Position numbers and translations under genes: made by a program
Notes under the pieces: model-generated
The model's database searches: none
What the model was told of the DNA's origin: nothing
Seen by the model: only the letters and a program-made list of their open reading frames with translations
DNA from: Bacillus sp. ISL-34
Lineage (GTDB): Bacteria > Bacillota > Bacilli > Bacillales > DSM-1321
Reading direction: 5' to 3'
Assembly (NCBI RefSeq): GCF_018613325.1
Contig: NZ_JAGGQJ010000023.1
Coordinates: 248,001 to 312,000 of the forward strand
DNA length: 64,000 nucleotides
In this document: in pieces, positions 17,251 to 26,829 of the stretch
How positions within the stretch are numbered: the stretch's first letter is position 1
Layout: every line of letters starts with the position of its first letter

Positions 17251-18135
17251 TCATAGATCGATATTTTTCAATACAACATCATTAATGGACATGCTTTTTT
17301 TCCTTAATTTCAAAGCATTCACGCATTCCTTTCCAGGGCTCATACTGCCAAGCCGAATCGGCTTCTCCCCATAATCCCCATGAAAATCCGAACCTCCTGT
17401 CTTAATGAGATTATATTGATCTGCATATGAAATCGCTCTTTCCTCTTCTTCATGACCATGATGCGGATGAAGAACTTCAATCCCTTCAAGCCCTGCTTCT
17501 ACAAGATCAGGAATAATTTCGAAGCTCCCGTATTGTCCAGGATGAGCTAGGACCGGAACGCCTCCGGCAGCACGAATCGCCTTCACAGCAAGGATAGCAT
17601 CCACATACTCCATAGCAATAAAGGCAATGCCTGGCTCTTCTCCATATTGGCCGCGACTGAAGATCTTCTTATACAAATCTCCATAGATAGAATCCGTATA
17701 ACCCGATTCCCGCAGCGCTAGCATAATATGCTGTTTATAAACACCGGTTCCTCCCCTGAATTTAGAAACCTGATCCCAAGTTATCCGATATCCTGCATGA
17801 ATTAGCCGGTCCACCATTTTTTCAGAAGCTGCATTCCTTTTTTCAATCAGTGGATTACAAAGCTCCTCAAGTGCCTTATGACCAGGCTCAACAAAATAGC
17901 CCAAAATATGTACACGCCTTCCTCTTGCAAAGTCATAACCAGAAACTTCTATACCAGGGATGATTTCAATTCCTATTTCCTTTCCCCGTTCCATCATCTC
18001 TTGCAATCTCATCGTTGTATCATGATTCGTAATTGCTAAATGACCAATGCTCTCCCTTTTTGCAACCTCCAATAGTTCTTCAAAAGAACTGGAACCATCT
18101 GAAATGTTCGTATGACAATGTAATTCAACCTTCAT
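17251..18135 (-). CDS. PHP-domain phosphoesterase, likely cyclic phosphate phosphodiesterase of the C-P lyase route
   Basis: 294 residues from the ATG at 18135 (GGGGGGATTGGC upstream). The PHP metal motifs are all present: ELHCHTNISDG at the start, AITNHDTT, a glutamate in GIEVSGYD, VLAHPGQYG, EVLHPHHGHEEE and GGSDFHGDYG. Known PHP proteins of this size include 5'-3' nucleases and the PhnPP type that hydrolyses 5-phosphoribosyl 1,2-cyclic phosphate. No phnP is present in the locus, and this gene sits upstream on the same strand, so I infer that it does the PhnP step. The broader family assignment is much safer than the substrate. Confidence 0.75.
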   Translation of the reverse strand: MKVELHCHTNISDGSSSFEELLEVAKRESIGHLAITNHDTTMRLQEMMERGKEIGIEIIPGIEVSGYDFARGRRVHILGYFVEPGHKALEELCNPLIEKRNAASEKMVDRLIHAGYRITWDQVSKFRGGTGVYKQHIMLALRESGYTDSIYGDLYKKIFSRGQYGEEPGIAFIAMEYVDAILAVKAIRAAGGVPVLAHPGQYGSFEIIPDLVEAGLEGIEVLHPHHGHEEEERAISYADQYNLIKTGGSDFHGDYGEKPIRLGSMSPGKECVNALKLRKKSMSINDVVLKNIDL

Positions 18136-18293
18136 GCCAATCCCCCCATTCTTAATCATTATTCCTTATCATTTTAACTTAGTCCCATGTCGGTCCCGTT
18201 AAGAAGATGTAAAAAAACGTAAATGTGTAAAAGCCGTCCGGATTGGTAAAAATACTTTAGAATTTCATGCTGTAGACAAATAAAAACGTTCGA

Positions 18294-18505
18294 GTTGATT
18301 TCAGAAATCCGCTCCCTTTCCGCCGGCTGTCCGCCAAGCCTCATCAAAGCAAGCGCCTGCGGGGTCTCGGCTAGCCCGTTATTCGGCAGGAGTGTCGCAA
18401 ATTTCTTCCATCCAATTAGGATTACAGGAAAAAACCATGAAGGATAAACTAGTCTTAAACATGGTTCGAGATGAGACCGGCCTGCAGTTTTTTCTTTTTA
18501 AAATC
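18294..18505. repeat. Dispersed repeat, copy A
   Basis: Begins GTTGATTTCAGAAATCC and runs through GCCTGCGGGGTCTCGGCTAG, GGCAGGAGTGTCGCAAATTT and a hairpin (AACCATG with CATGGTT) to CCTGCAG. Shared with copies B and E; the G+C-rich core matches C and D in reverse orientation. Confidence 0.85.
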
Positions 18506-18508
18506 CCA

Positions 18509-18705
18509 GTTGATTTCAGAAATCCACTCCCTTTCCGTCGACTGTCTGCCAAGCGTCTGTGGGGTCTCGGCTAGCCCGTTATTCGGCAGGAGTGTCGCAA
18601 ATTCTTCCATCCATTAAGGAGTACAGGCAAAAACATGAAGGATAAACTAGTCTTAAACATGGTTCGAGATGAGACCGGCCTGCAGTTTTTCTTTTAAAAA
18701 ACGTC
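18509..18705. repeat. Dispersed repeat, copy B
   Basis: Direct repeat of copy A with a short deletion in the G+C-rich core; it keeps GGCAGGAGTGTCGCAAAT and the tail ending GACCGGCCTGCAG. Confidence 0.85.
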
Positions 18706-18707
18706 CA

Positions 18708-18828
18708 GTTGATTGGAACGGAAGGCGCGAGACTCCTGCGGGAAAAGCGTGGCATGGGAGACCCCGCAGGCGCGCCGAGGAGGCGCCCGCCCGCCCGCGG
18801 AAAGCGAGTGCCTGGAGTGGAAATCAAC
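18708..18828. repeat. Dispersed repeat, copy C (inverted relative to A/B)
   Basis: Bounded by GTTGATT and AAATCAAC. Core blocks: GAGACTCCTGCGGGAAAAGC, GGGAGACCCCGCAGG, GCGGAAAGCGAGTGCCTGG. The several G+C-rich complementary blocks can form hairpins. Lacks the tail seen in A, B and E. Confidence 0.85.
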
Positions 18829-18918
18829 GTTCCCATTTTACAAACCCACAAAAAAAATGTTGGCAAACAAATATTATTTAGTTTGTAGACAAAAGGGTTC
18901 TATCTAAATAAAACAAAG

Positions 18919-19039
18919 GTGATTGGAACGGAAGGTACGAGACTCCTGCGGGAAAAGCGTGGCATGGGAGACCCCGCAGGCGCGCGCCGAGGAGGCTCCC
19001 GCCGCCCGCGGAAAGCGAGTGCCTGGTGTGGAAATCATT
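18919..19039. repeat. Dispersed repeat, copy D (same orientation as C)
   Basis: Nearly identical to copy C, starting GTGATTGGAACGGAAGG and ending GAGTGCCTGGTGTGGAAATC, 90 bp downstream of it. Confidence 0.85.
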
Positions 19040-19120
19040 TTCGTTGTCTATTTCGCTTCCTATCCTGTTACGGATTTCCCATCAAGTTGAAATAAAATCA
19101 GAATAAAACCAATAAAAATT

Positions 19121-19172
19121 TTGACTTACTGTCAAAAATGATGTACATTACCTAATGGGCGAACAATTTTTA
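19121..19172 (+). promoter_or_regulatory. guaC promoter with a possible PurR half-site
   Basis: TTGACT (19121-19126) and TACATT (19144-19149) are 17 bp apart. Just downstream, GGGCGAACAATTTT (19157-19170) resembles one arm of a PurR box (CGAAC followed by A/T). guaC is a PurR target in B. subtilis; a clear second arm at the usual spacing was not found. Confidence 0.5.
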
Positions 19173-19212
19173 TTAAAAAAGACAAAAATATTCGTATATA
19201 GAGGTGCATAAC

Positions 19213-20196
19213 ATGGAAAACGTGTTTGATTATGAAGATATTCAATTAATTCCTGCAAAATGTGTAGTAAATAGCCGTTCTGAGTGTGATACATCCGTTA
19301 CTTTAGGTAAACATACATTCAAGTTACCTGTAGTACCTGCCAATATGCAAACGATCATTGATGAAAAGATTGCCATTTACTTGGCTGAAAACGGTTACTT
19401 TTATGTAATGCATCGTTTTGAGCCAGAAAAACGACTGACTTTCATTAAAGATATGCATTCGCGAGAATTGATCGCTTCCATTAGTGTCGGCGTTAAAGAA
19501 GAAGAATACGGATTCATTGAACAATTATCGGCAGACAACATTGTACCTGAATACATTACTATAGATATTGCACACGGCCATTCCAATGCCGTGATAAAGA
19601 TGATACAGCATATAAAAAAACATTTACCTGAAAGTTTTGTCATTGCAGGAAATGTGGGAACTCCTGAAGCGGTACGGGAATTGGAACATGCCGGTGCCGA
19701 TGCTACAAAGGTTGGCATTGGACCAGGGAAAGTTTGCATCACTAAAATCAAGACTGGATTCGGAACAGGCGGCTGGCAATTAGCTGCACTTCGCTGGTGT
19801 GCAAAAGCGGCAAGCAAGCCGATCATAGCTGACGGCGGTATTCGCACGAACGGTGATATTGCTAAATCAGTTAGATTTGGAGCTTCGATGGTCATGATCG
19901 GTTCACTATTTGCTGGACATGAGGAATCTCCAGGTCAAACGATCGAGAAAGACGGAAAGGCCTTTAAAGAATACTTTGGATCAGCTTCTGAATTCCAAAA
20001 AGGTGAAAAGAAAAACGTCGAAGGTAAAAAGATGTATGTCGAGCACAAAGGATCTTTGGAAGATACGTTGAAGGAAATGGAACAAGATCTTCAGTCTTCC
20101 ATTTCATATGCAGGTGGTACAAAGTTGGAAGCCATCAGGAATGTGGATTATGTGGTCGTTAAGAATTCAATCTTTAACGGTGACAAAGTTTATTAA
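19213..20196 (+). CDS. guaC: GMP reductase
   Basis: 327 residues, full length for the Firmicute type (GuaC2). It converts GMP to IMP with NADPH, returning guanine nucleotides to the purine pool. Visible: N-terminal [13 protein letters not shown], the catalytic loop [20 protein letters not shown] with the nucleophilic cysteine, and [20 protein letters not shown] for phosphate binding. The ATG at 19213 follows GAGGTG by 6 nt; a GTG three codons earlier overlaps that site. Monocistronic with its own terminator. Confidence 0.96.
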   Translation: MENVFDYEDIQLIPAKCVVNSRSECDTSVTLGKHTFKLPVVPANMQTIIDEKIAIYLAENGYFYVMHRFEPEKRLTFIKDMHSRELIASISVGVKEEEYGFIEQLSADNIVPEYITIDIAHGHSNAVIKMIQHIKKHLPESFVIAGNVGTPEAVRELEHAGADATKVGIGPGKVCITKIKTGFGTGGWQLAALRWCAKAASKPIIADGGIRTNGDIAKSVRFGASMVMIGSLFAGHEESPGQTIEKDGKAFKEYFGSASEFQKGEKKNVEGKKMYVEHKGSLEDTLKEMEQDLQSSISYAGGTKLEAIRNVDYVVVKNSIFNGDKVY

Positions 20197-20201
20197 GAAG
20201 C

Positions 20202-20237
20202 AAAAAACGGCCTAATCAATGGATTATGCCGTTTTTT
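20202..20237. terminator. Bidirectional terminator between guaC and yjdM
   Basis: AAAAAACGGC (20202-20211) pairs with GCCGTTTTTT (20228-20237), with an inner TAATC/GATTA extension; A and T tracts on both sides serve both convergent genes. Confidence 0.85.
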
Positions 20238-20241
20238 ATAA

Positions 20242-20583
20242 TTATACCTTTTTAACAAATTGGGATTTTAATTTCATTGCACCAAATCCATCAATCTTGC
20301 AATCAATATCATGATCTCCATCAACCAGACGGATGCTTTTGACTTTTGTGCCCATTTTTAAGACGGATGAGCTGCCTTTCACTTTAAGGTCCTTGATTAC
20401 CGTAACGTTATCACCATCGTTCAAGGCATTTCCATTAGCATCTTTGATAAACTTCTTTTGGTCACCATTTTCCGTTTCCGCTTCCACCGTCCACTCATGG
20501 GCGCATTCCGGGCAAACAAAAAGACTACCGTCTTCGTATGTATATTCTGAATCACATGCAGGGCAATTAGGAAAATCAGACAT
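20242..20583 (-). CDS. yjdM: Zinc-ribbon protein YjdM (PhnA family)
   Basis: 113 residues from the ATG at 20583 (GGAGGAAGTG upstream). A four-cysteine zinc ribbon at the N-terminus ([20 protein letters not shown], then CAHEW) is followed by a small beta domain with [16 protein letters not shown]. Often labelled alkylphosphonate utilisation protein PhnA, but the family has no shown role in phosphonate breakdown and is unrelated to phosphonoacetate hydrolase. Lying a few kilobases from the phn locus is therefore not strong evidence of a link. Confidence 0.9.
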   Translation of the reverse strand: MSDFPNCPACDSEYTYEDGSLFVCPECAHEWTVEAETENGDQKKFIKDANGNALNDGDNVTVIKDLKVKGSSSVLKMGTKVKSIRLVDGDHDIDCKIDGFGAMKLKSQFVKKV

Positions 20584-20731
20584 AAATTCACTTCCTCCAT
20601 TCGTTAATGCCAATTTTAATATAATAATGGTTTACACACAACCGGCAGGCTATTACAACTCCTGTTCCTCCCTTCCTCTAGAACCTATAAAGGTTTTCCT
20701 ATATACTTTTAAGAAAAAGCTGGAAAGTGCG

Positions 20732-21430
20732 GTGAACCCATTGTTTAAACTCTTATTGATAGAAGATGATACGACGTTATTCAATGAAATTAAAGATAGA
20801 TTGGCGCAATGGTCTTATGATATTTACGGAATCGGTGATTTTAGTAAAGTGGTTCAGGAATTCACGGACATAAAACCTGATTTGGTCATCATTGATATAC
20901 AGTTGCCGAAGTTTGATGGGTTTCATTGGTGCAGAATGATCCGGGCCCATTCCAATGTTCCCATCATCTTTTTATCTTCACGTGATCATCCTACCGACAT
21001 GGTGATGTCCATGCAGCTTGGAGCTGATGATTTTATCCAGAAGCCTTTTCATTTCGATGTACTCATCGCGAAGATACAGGCCACCCTTCGCCGTGTCTAT
21101 AATTACAATACCGAAAAGATCGAATTGAAAACCTGGTGCGGTGCAACGGTGGATTATGAGAAGAACACGGTATCGGCCGAGACTGGCACCATCGAATTGA
21201 CAAAAAATGAAATTTTCATCTTGAAAAAGCTTATTGAACAGAAAAACAAGATCGTAAGCCGCGAAGAATTGATCAACAGCTTATGGGATGACAAGCGTTT
21301 CATAAGCGATAACACCCTTACAGTGAATGTGAACCGTTTACGAAAGAGGTTGGATGAACTTGGTTTAGGGCATTTTATCGAAACGAAGGTCGGACAGGGC
21401 TATATCGCCGTGGAAGAGGCAAATGCATGA
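20732..21430 (+). CDS. OmpR-family response regulator, BceR-like
   Basis: 232 residues from the GTG at 20732 (GGAAAG upstream). Receiver domain: LLLIEDDTTLF acidic pocket, phospho-acceptor in LVIIDIQLPKFDGF, conserved lysine in FIQKPFHFD. C-terminal OmpR winged helix: ELTKNEIFILKKLIEQKNKI, NTLTVNVNRLRKRL, KVGQGYI. It overlaps the kinase gene by 4 bases (ATGA). The long ORF upstream of this start is chance reading across yjdM. Context with kinase, ATPase and permease marks a Bce-type system. Confidence 0.93.
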   Translation: MNPLFKLLLIEDDTTLFNEIKDRLAQWSYDIYGIGDFSKVVQEFTDIKPDLVIIDIQLPKFDGFHWCRMIRAHSNVPIIFLSSRDHPTDMVMSMQLGADDFIQKPFHFDVLIAKIQATLRRVYNYNTEKIELKTWCGATVDYEKNTVSAETGTIELTKNEIFILKKLIEQKNKIVSREELINSLWDDKRFISDNTLTVNVNRLRKRLDELGLGHFIETKVGQGYIAVEEANA

Positions 21431-22431
21431 TCAGAAAATATCTCATGGAAAGGTTCAGCTGGATCACATTCTACATACTTCTTCATCTATTCATTATCTT
21501 TGTCGCTTATCTTGATTCGGCCATTCCGTTAAAGCCAATACTGTATATTGCCTTTTTATCTTTGCTCATGTTCAGTATGTTTTTGATTTTCCGCTATAAA
21601 AAAGAAACGTATTTTTATAAAAGTTTAGAAGCACGGGAAGACAACCTGGATATAACGAATATAGCCGAACCAGAGAGCCCTTTCGAAAAAATCATAGAAA
21701 ACAGCATCATTAACCAAACCGAATTATTGAAGAGATCCGCAGCAATTGGCCGAATGACTTTAGAGCAGGAGAAGGATGAATTATTATCTTGGATTCATGA
21801 AGTCAAGACGCCATTGACGGCGATGCATTTAATGATTGACCGCTTGGATGATGAATTGCTGAAATCACACTTGACTTATGAGTGGCTGCGCATTCACCTT
21901 CTTCTTGATCAGCAGCTCCATCAAAGGCGCATGCCTTTCATCGAAAATGATTTGTATATAGAGAAAACCGATTTGGAAACAATAATCTTTGATGAGATTA
22001 AAACGCTGCGATCATGGTGCATTCAAAAAGGCATCGGCTTCGACATACAATTGGATGTAACCGAAGTGCTTAGTGATGCCAAATGGCTGGCCTTCATCAT
22101 GAGGCAGCTCTTGACCAACTCCATTAAATACAGTGAAAACTCAGATATTACGATATATAGCCATGAGCAAGCCGGTCAAACGGTTCTTGAAGTGCAGGAT
22201 TCCGGACGGGGCATCGACCCAAAGGATTTATCCCGCATATTTGATAAAGGATTTACATCCACGACAAACCATCGTGACAATGCGGCAACCGGCATGGGTT
22301 TATATTTGACCAAGAATGCAGCCGAATCCCTATTCATCTCCATTGACGTCAAATCAGAGCTTGGAACCGGGACAACCGTTACCTTGACCTTCCCAAAAAG
22401 AAATGATTTCGTGAATATCACAAGCATGTGA
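21427..22431 (+). CDS. Intramembrane-sensing histidine kinase, BceS-like
   Basis: 334 residues. Two closely spaced N-terminal membrane helices with almost no external loop, as in kinases that sense through their partner transporter. H-box [16 protein letters not shown]-box [14 protein letters not shown]-boxes [19 protein letters not shown] and [11 protein letters not shown]. It should phosphorylate the overlapping response regulator when the BceAB-like transporter detects a peptide antibiotic. The end of the gene lies in a terminator stem. Confidence 0.93.
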   Translation: MIRKYLMERFSWITFYILLHLFIIFVAYLDSAIPLKPILYIAFLSLLMFSMFLIFRYKKETYFYKSLEAREDNLDITNIAEPESPFEKIIENSIINQTELLKRSAAIGRMTLEQEKDELLSWIHEVKTPLTAMHLMIDRLDDELLKSHLTYEWLRIHLLLDQQLHQRRMPFIENDLYIEKTDLETIIFDEIKTLRSWCIQKGIGFDIQLDVTEVLSDAKWLAFIMRQLLTNSIKYSENSDITIYSHEQAGQTVLEVQDSGRGIDPKDLSRIFDKGFTSTTNHRDNAATGMGLYLTKNAAESLFISIDVKSELGTGTTVTLTFPKRNDFVNITSM

Positions 22432-22453
22432 CAAAAGTGTCACATGCTTTTAT
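22422..22453 (+). terminator. Terminator between kinase and ABC genes
   Basis: A perfect 12-bp stem (AAGCATGTGACA / TGTCACATGCTT, 4-nt loop) that begins in the last kinase codons and ends in TTATT. It separates regulator and transporter transcription. Confidence 0.7.
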
Positions 22454-22459
22454 TCTTTG

Positions 22460-22501
22460 TTCGTCGAAACGAAGGAAAAGAAATACATGGCCTTTTATAA
22501 T
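22460..22501 (+). promoter_or_regulatory. Promoter of the ABC genes with a BceR-type inverted repeat
   Basis: TTCGT (22460-22464), 4 bp, ACGAA (22469-22473) is a perfect 5-4-5 inverted repeat. A TATAAT -10 stands at 22496-22501, with no good -35 element, as expected for an activated promoter. The 5-4-5 geometry is that of BceR-family operators, though the arm sequence differs from the B. subtilis one. Confidence 0.5.
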
Positions 22502-22531
22502 GAGGATATAGAAAAAAAGGAGTGTATCCAA

Positions 22532-23293
22532 ATGAATATATTAGAAGCGAAAAAAATCCATAAAAGCTATGGTAATAAATTCAATAAACAAGAAGTATTA
22601 AAGGGTCTTGATATAAGCATACAAGAAGGTGAATTCGTAAGTATCATGGGTGCTTCCGGTTCTGGAAAAACGACTTTGCTGAATGTCCTTTCCTCGATCG
22701 ATAAAATCAGCAACGGCACCATTACGATCGATGGAAAAGAGATTTCGGGGATGAAAGAAAAGAAGTTGGCCGAATTCCGGAAGAACCATCTGGGCTTCAT
22801 CTTCCAGGAATATAACTTATTGGACACACTAACTGTCAAAGAAAATATCCTTTTGCCCTTATCCATTACAAAAACGCCCAATAATGAAGCGGCACAAAAA
22901 TTTGATACCGTGGCGAAGGAACTGGGCATATATGAAGTGAAGGATAAATACCCAAATGAAATTTCCGGTGGTCAAAAACAGCGTACTTCTGCAGCACGGG
23001 CTTTCATCCATGATCCAAGCATCATATTTGCGGATGAACCGACTGGGGCGCTTGACTCCAAATCAGCTTCCGACTTACTGAACAAACTGAGTGAAATGAA
23101 TCGAAAGCGCAAAGCGACGATCATCATGGTAACCCATGATCCAGTGGCGGCCAGTTATTGCAGCCGAGTCATTTTCATTAAAGATGGACAAATATATACA
23201 CAATTGAATAAAGGTGAAGAATCCAGACAAACCTTCTTCAAGGACATCATGAAAACACAAGGTGTATTGGGAGGGGTTCAAAATGAGCATTAA
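22532..23293 (+). CDS. ABC transporter ATPase, BceA-like
   Basis: 253 residues from the ATG at 22532 (AAGGAGTG upstream). Walker [18 protein letters not shown]-loop [13 protein letters not shown], signature [15 protein letters not shown], Walker [16 protein letters not shown]. Belongs to the MacB/BceA type that works mechanically with a ten-helix permease to free peptide antibiotics from lipid II-cycle targets. Overlaps the permease gene by 11 bases. Confidence 0.94.
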   Translation: MNILEAKKIHKSYGNKFNKQEVLKGLDISIQEGEFVSIMGASGSGKTTLLNVLSSIDKISNGTITIDGKEISGMKEKKLAEFRKNHLGFIFQEYNLLDTLTVKENILLPLSITKTPNNEAAQKFDTVAKELGIYEVKDKYPNEISGGQKQRTSAARAFIHDPSIIFADEPTGALDSKSASDLLNKLSEMNRKRKATIIMVTHDPVAASYCSRVIFIKDGQIYTQLNKGEESRQTFFKDIMKTQGVLGGVQNEH

Positions 23294-25229
23294 TCAACTC
23301 ATCTTTCGAAATCTGAAAAAGAATCTGAAGAACTATTATCTGTATGTGTTTGCCCTGGTCTTCAGCGCTTCCCTTTACTTTGCTTTCGTCACCTTGCAAT
23401 ATGACCCATCGATGGATGCAGCGGAGGGTACAGTGAAAGGGGCTGCCTCCATCAAGGCTGCATCAATCCTGCTTGTTGCGATTGTTTCCATATTCCTTTT
23501 ATATGCCAACAGCATTTTCATAAAAAGACGCAGTAAAGAAATTGGCTTATTCCAATTGATAGGCATGACGAAGAACAGAATATTCCGTATCCTGAGTGTG
23601 GAAAACCTGATCCTGTATTTCTGTTCCGTATTCCTGGGAATCTTTGTAGGGTTTGCCGCTTCAAAATTAATCATCATGATACTCTTTAAAATAATGGGTG
23701 TCCAGGCGATCGCTACCCTTAAATTTTCTTTTCAGCCGCTTGTTCAAACCGTGCTCGTTTTTAGCGCCATCTATCTTTTCATCATGTTGATGAATTATGC
23801 ATTCATTAAAAGGCAGACCATTCTATCATTGTTTAGAGTGACTTCAATGACTGAAGGAAAAGTGAAAAAGGTTTCGATGGTCGAAATGATCATCGGGATA
23901 TTCGGGATCATCCTGATCATTGCTGGCTATGTCGTTTCATCCAAATTATTCGATGGAGCTTTTTCACAGATGACCGAGCTTTTTATGGCCATGATCTTCA
24001 TTTTGGCATCCGTCATCATCGGTACCTACCTATTCTATAAAGGATCCGTAAGCTTCATCTTTAATATCGTCCGTAAAAAGAAAAATGGCTATTTGAACAT
24101 CAATGAAGTATTGTCCCTTTCATCCATCATGTTCCGGATGAAATCGAATGCGATATTATTGACGATCATCACGACCGTTTCCGCTCTGGCGATTGGGTTA
24201 TTATCATTAAGCTATATCTCCTACTACTCAGCGGAGAAAATGGCACAAAGCAGTATCCCTACCGATTTTTCCATGACGGATATGGAAGATGCAAATGCAT
24301 TCAAAGAAGCTTTATCAGACAGTGAAATTGATTACGGCGAAAAGGTGATTGATGTCATTCAAGTGGATGTCAATGTAAAGGAAATAATGGAGACTAGCCT
24401 CGAAGGTGTGAACTTTGATCCGGACATCATGACCGTTCCCGTCATCAGTGATGAATCCGTTAAAGGAATCAACCTCGCTGAAGATGAGACCCTTTTCAGC
24501 GGATACAGTAATATGATGGAGAAGTTCATGTCCTTGAAGGATTCAGGAAAGATTGAACTTAAGGGCAAACACGAAGTGATTCCGCAAACATATATGGGAT
24601 TGAATGATGATACCTTCGTGTCCTATTACTTCACGAACGGCGGATTGCCCGTTGCCATTGTAGACCAAACGATATTCGACCGTTTGAAAAAGGATGTCGA
24701 CCCGAAAATCCAAAAAGTTTCATCTGTAAATATCGGCATTGATGTGAAGGATGAAGCTGAAGTTGAAAAAGCGAATGATCTATTCAATAAAATGAGTTTT
24801 AAAGAAGAACATGTTAATGATTCCCAATTAGAAATGTTCAACACCCAGAAGAAGAATATGGGCCTTATCATGTTCATCGTCGGCTTCTTGGGATTAACAT
24901 TCCTCATCACATCCGGCTGTATCCTATATTTCAAACAAATGGATGAAAGTGAAGGTGAAAAATCCAATTATACCATCTTAAGAAAACTGGGATTCACGCG
25001 AGGTGACTTACTAAGGGGAATCCAAGCAAAACAAGTTTTCAATTTCGGCATTCCTTTAGTGGTCGGTCTGCTTCACAGTTATTTCGCAGTCCAATCAGGA
25101 TGGTTCTTATTCGGGACCGAAGTTTGGACACCTATGATCATCGTTATGGCATTATACACGGCATTGTATTCGATCTTCGGAATCCTATCCGTATTTCATT
25201 ACAAGAAGGTCATTAAAGAATCTCTATAA
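23283..25229 (+). CDS. ABC transporter permease, BceB-like
   Basis: 648 residues from the ATG at 23283 (GGGAGGGG upstream). FtsX-like permease with about ten membrane helices and one large external domain of roughly 200 residues (about residues 310-530, between helices 7 and 8), the hallmark of BceB-type antibiotic sensors and detoxifiers. It starts [14 protein letters not shown], as usual for the family. The specific peptide cannot be predicted. The operon ends at a strong terminator. Confidence 0.94.
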   Translation: MSINQLIFRNLKKNLKNYYLYVFALVFSASLYFAFVTLQYDPSMDAAEGTVKGAASIKAASILLVAIVSIFLLYANSIFIKRRSKEIGLFQLIGMTKNRIFRILSVENLILYFCSVFLGIFVGFAASKLIIMILFKIMGVQAIATLKFSFQPLVQTVLVFSAIYLFIMLMNYAFIKRQTILSLFRVTSMTEGKVKKVSMVEMIIGIFGIILIIAGYVVSSKLFDGAFSQMTELFMAMIFILASVIIGTYLFYKGSVSFIFNIVRKKKNGYLNINEVLSLSSIMFRMKSNAILLTIITTVSALAIGLLSLSYISYYSAEKMAQSSIPTDFSMTDMEDANAFKEALSDSEIDYGEKVIDVIQVDVNVKEIMETSLEGVNFDPDIMTVPVISDESVKGINLAEDETLFSGYSNMMEKFMSLKDSGKIELKGKHEVIPQTYMGLNDDTFVSYYFTNGGLPVAIVDQTIFDRLKKDVDPKIQKVSSVNIGIDVKDEAEVEKANDLFNKMSFKEEHVNDSQLEMFNTQKKNMGLIMFIVGFLGLTFLITSGCILYFKQMDESEGEKSNYTILRKLGFTRGDLLRGIQAKQVFNFGIPLVVGLLHSYFAVQSGWFLFGTEVWTPMIIVMALYTALYSIFGILSVFHYKKVIKESL

Positions 25230-25240
25230 TATCGAAGATG

Positions 25241-25280
25241 CTAAAGGCTCCAGGGCCCATGAGGCCCTGGAGCTTTTAGA
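25241..25280 (+). terminator. Terminator of the Bce-type operon
   Basis: Stem GCTCCAGGGCC / GGCCCTGGAGC, extended by CTAAA/TTTAG, 5-nt loop, T tract. Confidence 0.85.
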
Positions 25281-25303
25281 CTTAGAAAAATCCGAAGAAG
25301 TTC

Positions 25304-25528
25304 CAGCTGTTTTCAGAAATCCGCTCCCTTTCCGCCGACTTTCTGCCATGCCTCCTCGCCGCAAGCGCCTGTGGGGTCTTGGCTAGCCAGTTATTCGGCA
25401 GGAGTGTCGCAAATTTCTTCAATCCTATGGGATTCCATCCATAAAAAAGTAAACCATGAAGGATAAACAAGTCTTGTTTTATCATCATGGTTCGGGGTGA
25501 GACATTTCGAACAGCTTTCAGTTTTCGT
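25304..25528. repeat. Dispersed repeat, copy E
   Basis: Same layout as copies A and B (TTTCAGAAATCCGCTCCC ... GGCAGGAGTGTCGCAAATTT ... AACCATGAAGGATAAAC). Its tail hairpin is longer than in A: AAGGATAAACAAG can pair with CTTGTTTTATC as well as AACCATG with CATGGTT. It ends a few bases from the ycgT stop. Confidence 0.8.
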
Positions 25529-25534
25529 TTCCCT

Positions 25535-26599
25535 TTAAAGGACCCCCGCCGGTCTCATCATTTCTTTGATCAATTCCCTATTGCGCTTTTTAAAGACTTC
25601 ATTATGGGAAGAGACCATGCCCACTCCGTTAGCGTCAGGCTGGATATATTGCTTTGCCTTGTTTACGGCATTTGCTGCATCTTGAAAAGTGCCTGCTATA
25701 AGGTTCAATTTCCCTTCATGCTTAAGGATATCACCGGCAGCGTATATACCATCCATCGAGGATTCACTGGCGGCAGTACCTTCAATATAATAATTGTCGG
25801 CTATGGCAATATCCACTTTACTATTTCGAAGCAGCGATGTATCACGCTCATAACCATGATTGATGATGACTTCATCGATCGGCAAGTAAGAAACCTCGCC
25901 CGTTTCATGATTCGTCAGTTCAACATGTTCAATTGATTCATGATCAGCACAAGCGATCAATTTTGTGATCGTGGTATTCAAGATACAAACGGCAGAGCTT
26001 TCCATCAATTGTTTCGCTTGAGATTCATGACCGGCTAAACTATCTTTCCTGTATGTCAAATAAACCTTTTTGGCGATGGGCTCCAATTCATTTGCCCAGT
26101 CAATTGCAGAATTCCCGCCGCCTGAAATGATTACCGTCTTATCCTTGAATCGATTGAAGGACTTAACGGTATAGTTTAAATTGGAGACTTCAAACCTTTC
26201 TGCCCCGTCTATTTCCAACTTTTGCGGATTCAGAATTCCGCCGCCAACCGCGACAATGATCGTTTTGGAAAAGTGCATTTGCCCTGAAGCTGTATGTAAA
26301 ACGAAGATACCTTCTTCATTACGTGTGATTGATTCCACTTTTTCATTCAAGACGACTGTTGGATTGAATGTTAAGCCTTGCTCCACTAGCTGCTCAATTA
26401 ATTTTTCCCCAGTAGTGGGTGTCAGCCCTCCTACATCCCAAATCATTTTCTCCGGATAGACATGAATTTTCCCGCCTAGCCGAGGCTGGTATTCAATCAG
26501 TTTAACTTTCATTTCTCTAAGTCCGCTATAAAAAGTGGAGTAAAGGCCTGCTGGTCCTCCTCCAATAACCGTTACATCAAATAAATCCTGCTGTTCCAT
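25535..26599 (-). CDS. ycgT: Ferredoxin-NADP reductase, YcgT/YumC type
   Basis: 354 residues from the ATG at 26599 (GGGGAGTGG upstream). Thioredoxin-reductase-like flavoprotein without the CxxC active site: FAD motif VTVIGGGPAGLYSTFYSGLR, NADPH motif VIISGGGNSAIDWANEL, and the C-terminal DILKHEGKLNLIAGTFQDAA. It transfers electrons from NADPH to ferredoxin or flavodoxin. A Fur-box-like site overlaps the upstream region, in line with Fur control of the B. subtilis gene. A dispersed repeat abuts its 3' end. Confidence 0.9.
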   Translation of the reverse strand: MEQQDLFDVTVIGGGPAGLYSTFYSGLREMKVKLIEYQPRLGGKIHVYPEKMIWDVGGLTPTTGEKLIEQLVEQGLTFNPTVVLNEKVESITRNEEGIFVLHTASGQMHFSKTIIVAVGGGILNPQKLEIDGAERFEVSNLNYTVKSFNRFKDKTVIISGGGNSAIDWANELEPIAKKVYLTYRKDSLAGHESQAKQLMESSAVCILNTTITKLIACADHESIEHVELTNHETGEVSYLPIDEVIINHGYERDTSLLRNSKVDIAIADNYYIEGTAASESSMDGIYAAGDILKHEGKLNLIAGTFQDAANAVNKAKQYIQPDANGVGMVSSHNEVFKKRNRELIKEMMRPAGVL

Positions 26600-26630
26600 T
26601 AACGTCCACTCCCCGGTAATCAAGTGTGAT

Positions 26631-26645
26631 TGATTATCATTCTCA
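26631..26645 (-). promoter_or_regulatory. Fur-box-like operator before ycgT
   Basis: On the minus strand TGAGAAT-G-ATAATCA matches the 7-1-7 Fur core TGATAATNATTATCA with one mismatch per arm, about 32 bp before the start codon. Confidence 0.65.
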
Positions 26646-26760
26646 TTTAATGGTACACTCTTTTTTCATTTTTTACAATAAGCAGTCGAGTTGAATTTCA
26701 AAAAACAATTCATTCTGCACGCGATTGGAAAAAGCAATATAATGGTTTTTCAGGCAAGCG

Positions 26761-26818
26761 AAAAAAAGTGCAGCTATCCTTCATCTCATTCAAGGATGAA
26801 AGTTACTGCACTTTTTTT
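26761..26818. terminator. Imperfect bidirectional hairpin after the phnX remnant
   Basis: AAAAAAAGTGCAG pairs with CTGCACTTTTTTT, with a second inner stem TCCTTCATC/GGATGAAAG and an internal loop. Confidence 0.65.
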
Positions 26819-26829
26819 GGCACTGAATG

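Noticed and set aside
18579-18907. ORFs inside the dispersed repeats
   Set aside because: They arise from G+C-rich repeat copies C and B, appear on both strands and have no start signals.
20242-20583. Phosphonoacetate hydrolase (from the common PhnA label)
   Set aside because: The sequence is the zinc-ribbon YjdM family, unrelated to the hydrolase; no catalytic metal-phosphatase motifs.
20333-20731. Long N-terminal extension of the BceR-like regulator
   Set aside because: It runs antisense through yjdM and lacks any receiver-domain similarity; the GTG at 20732 gives the normal regulator length.
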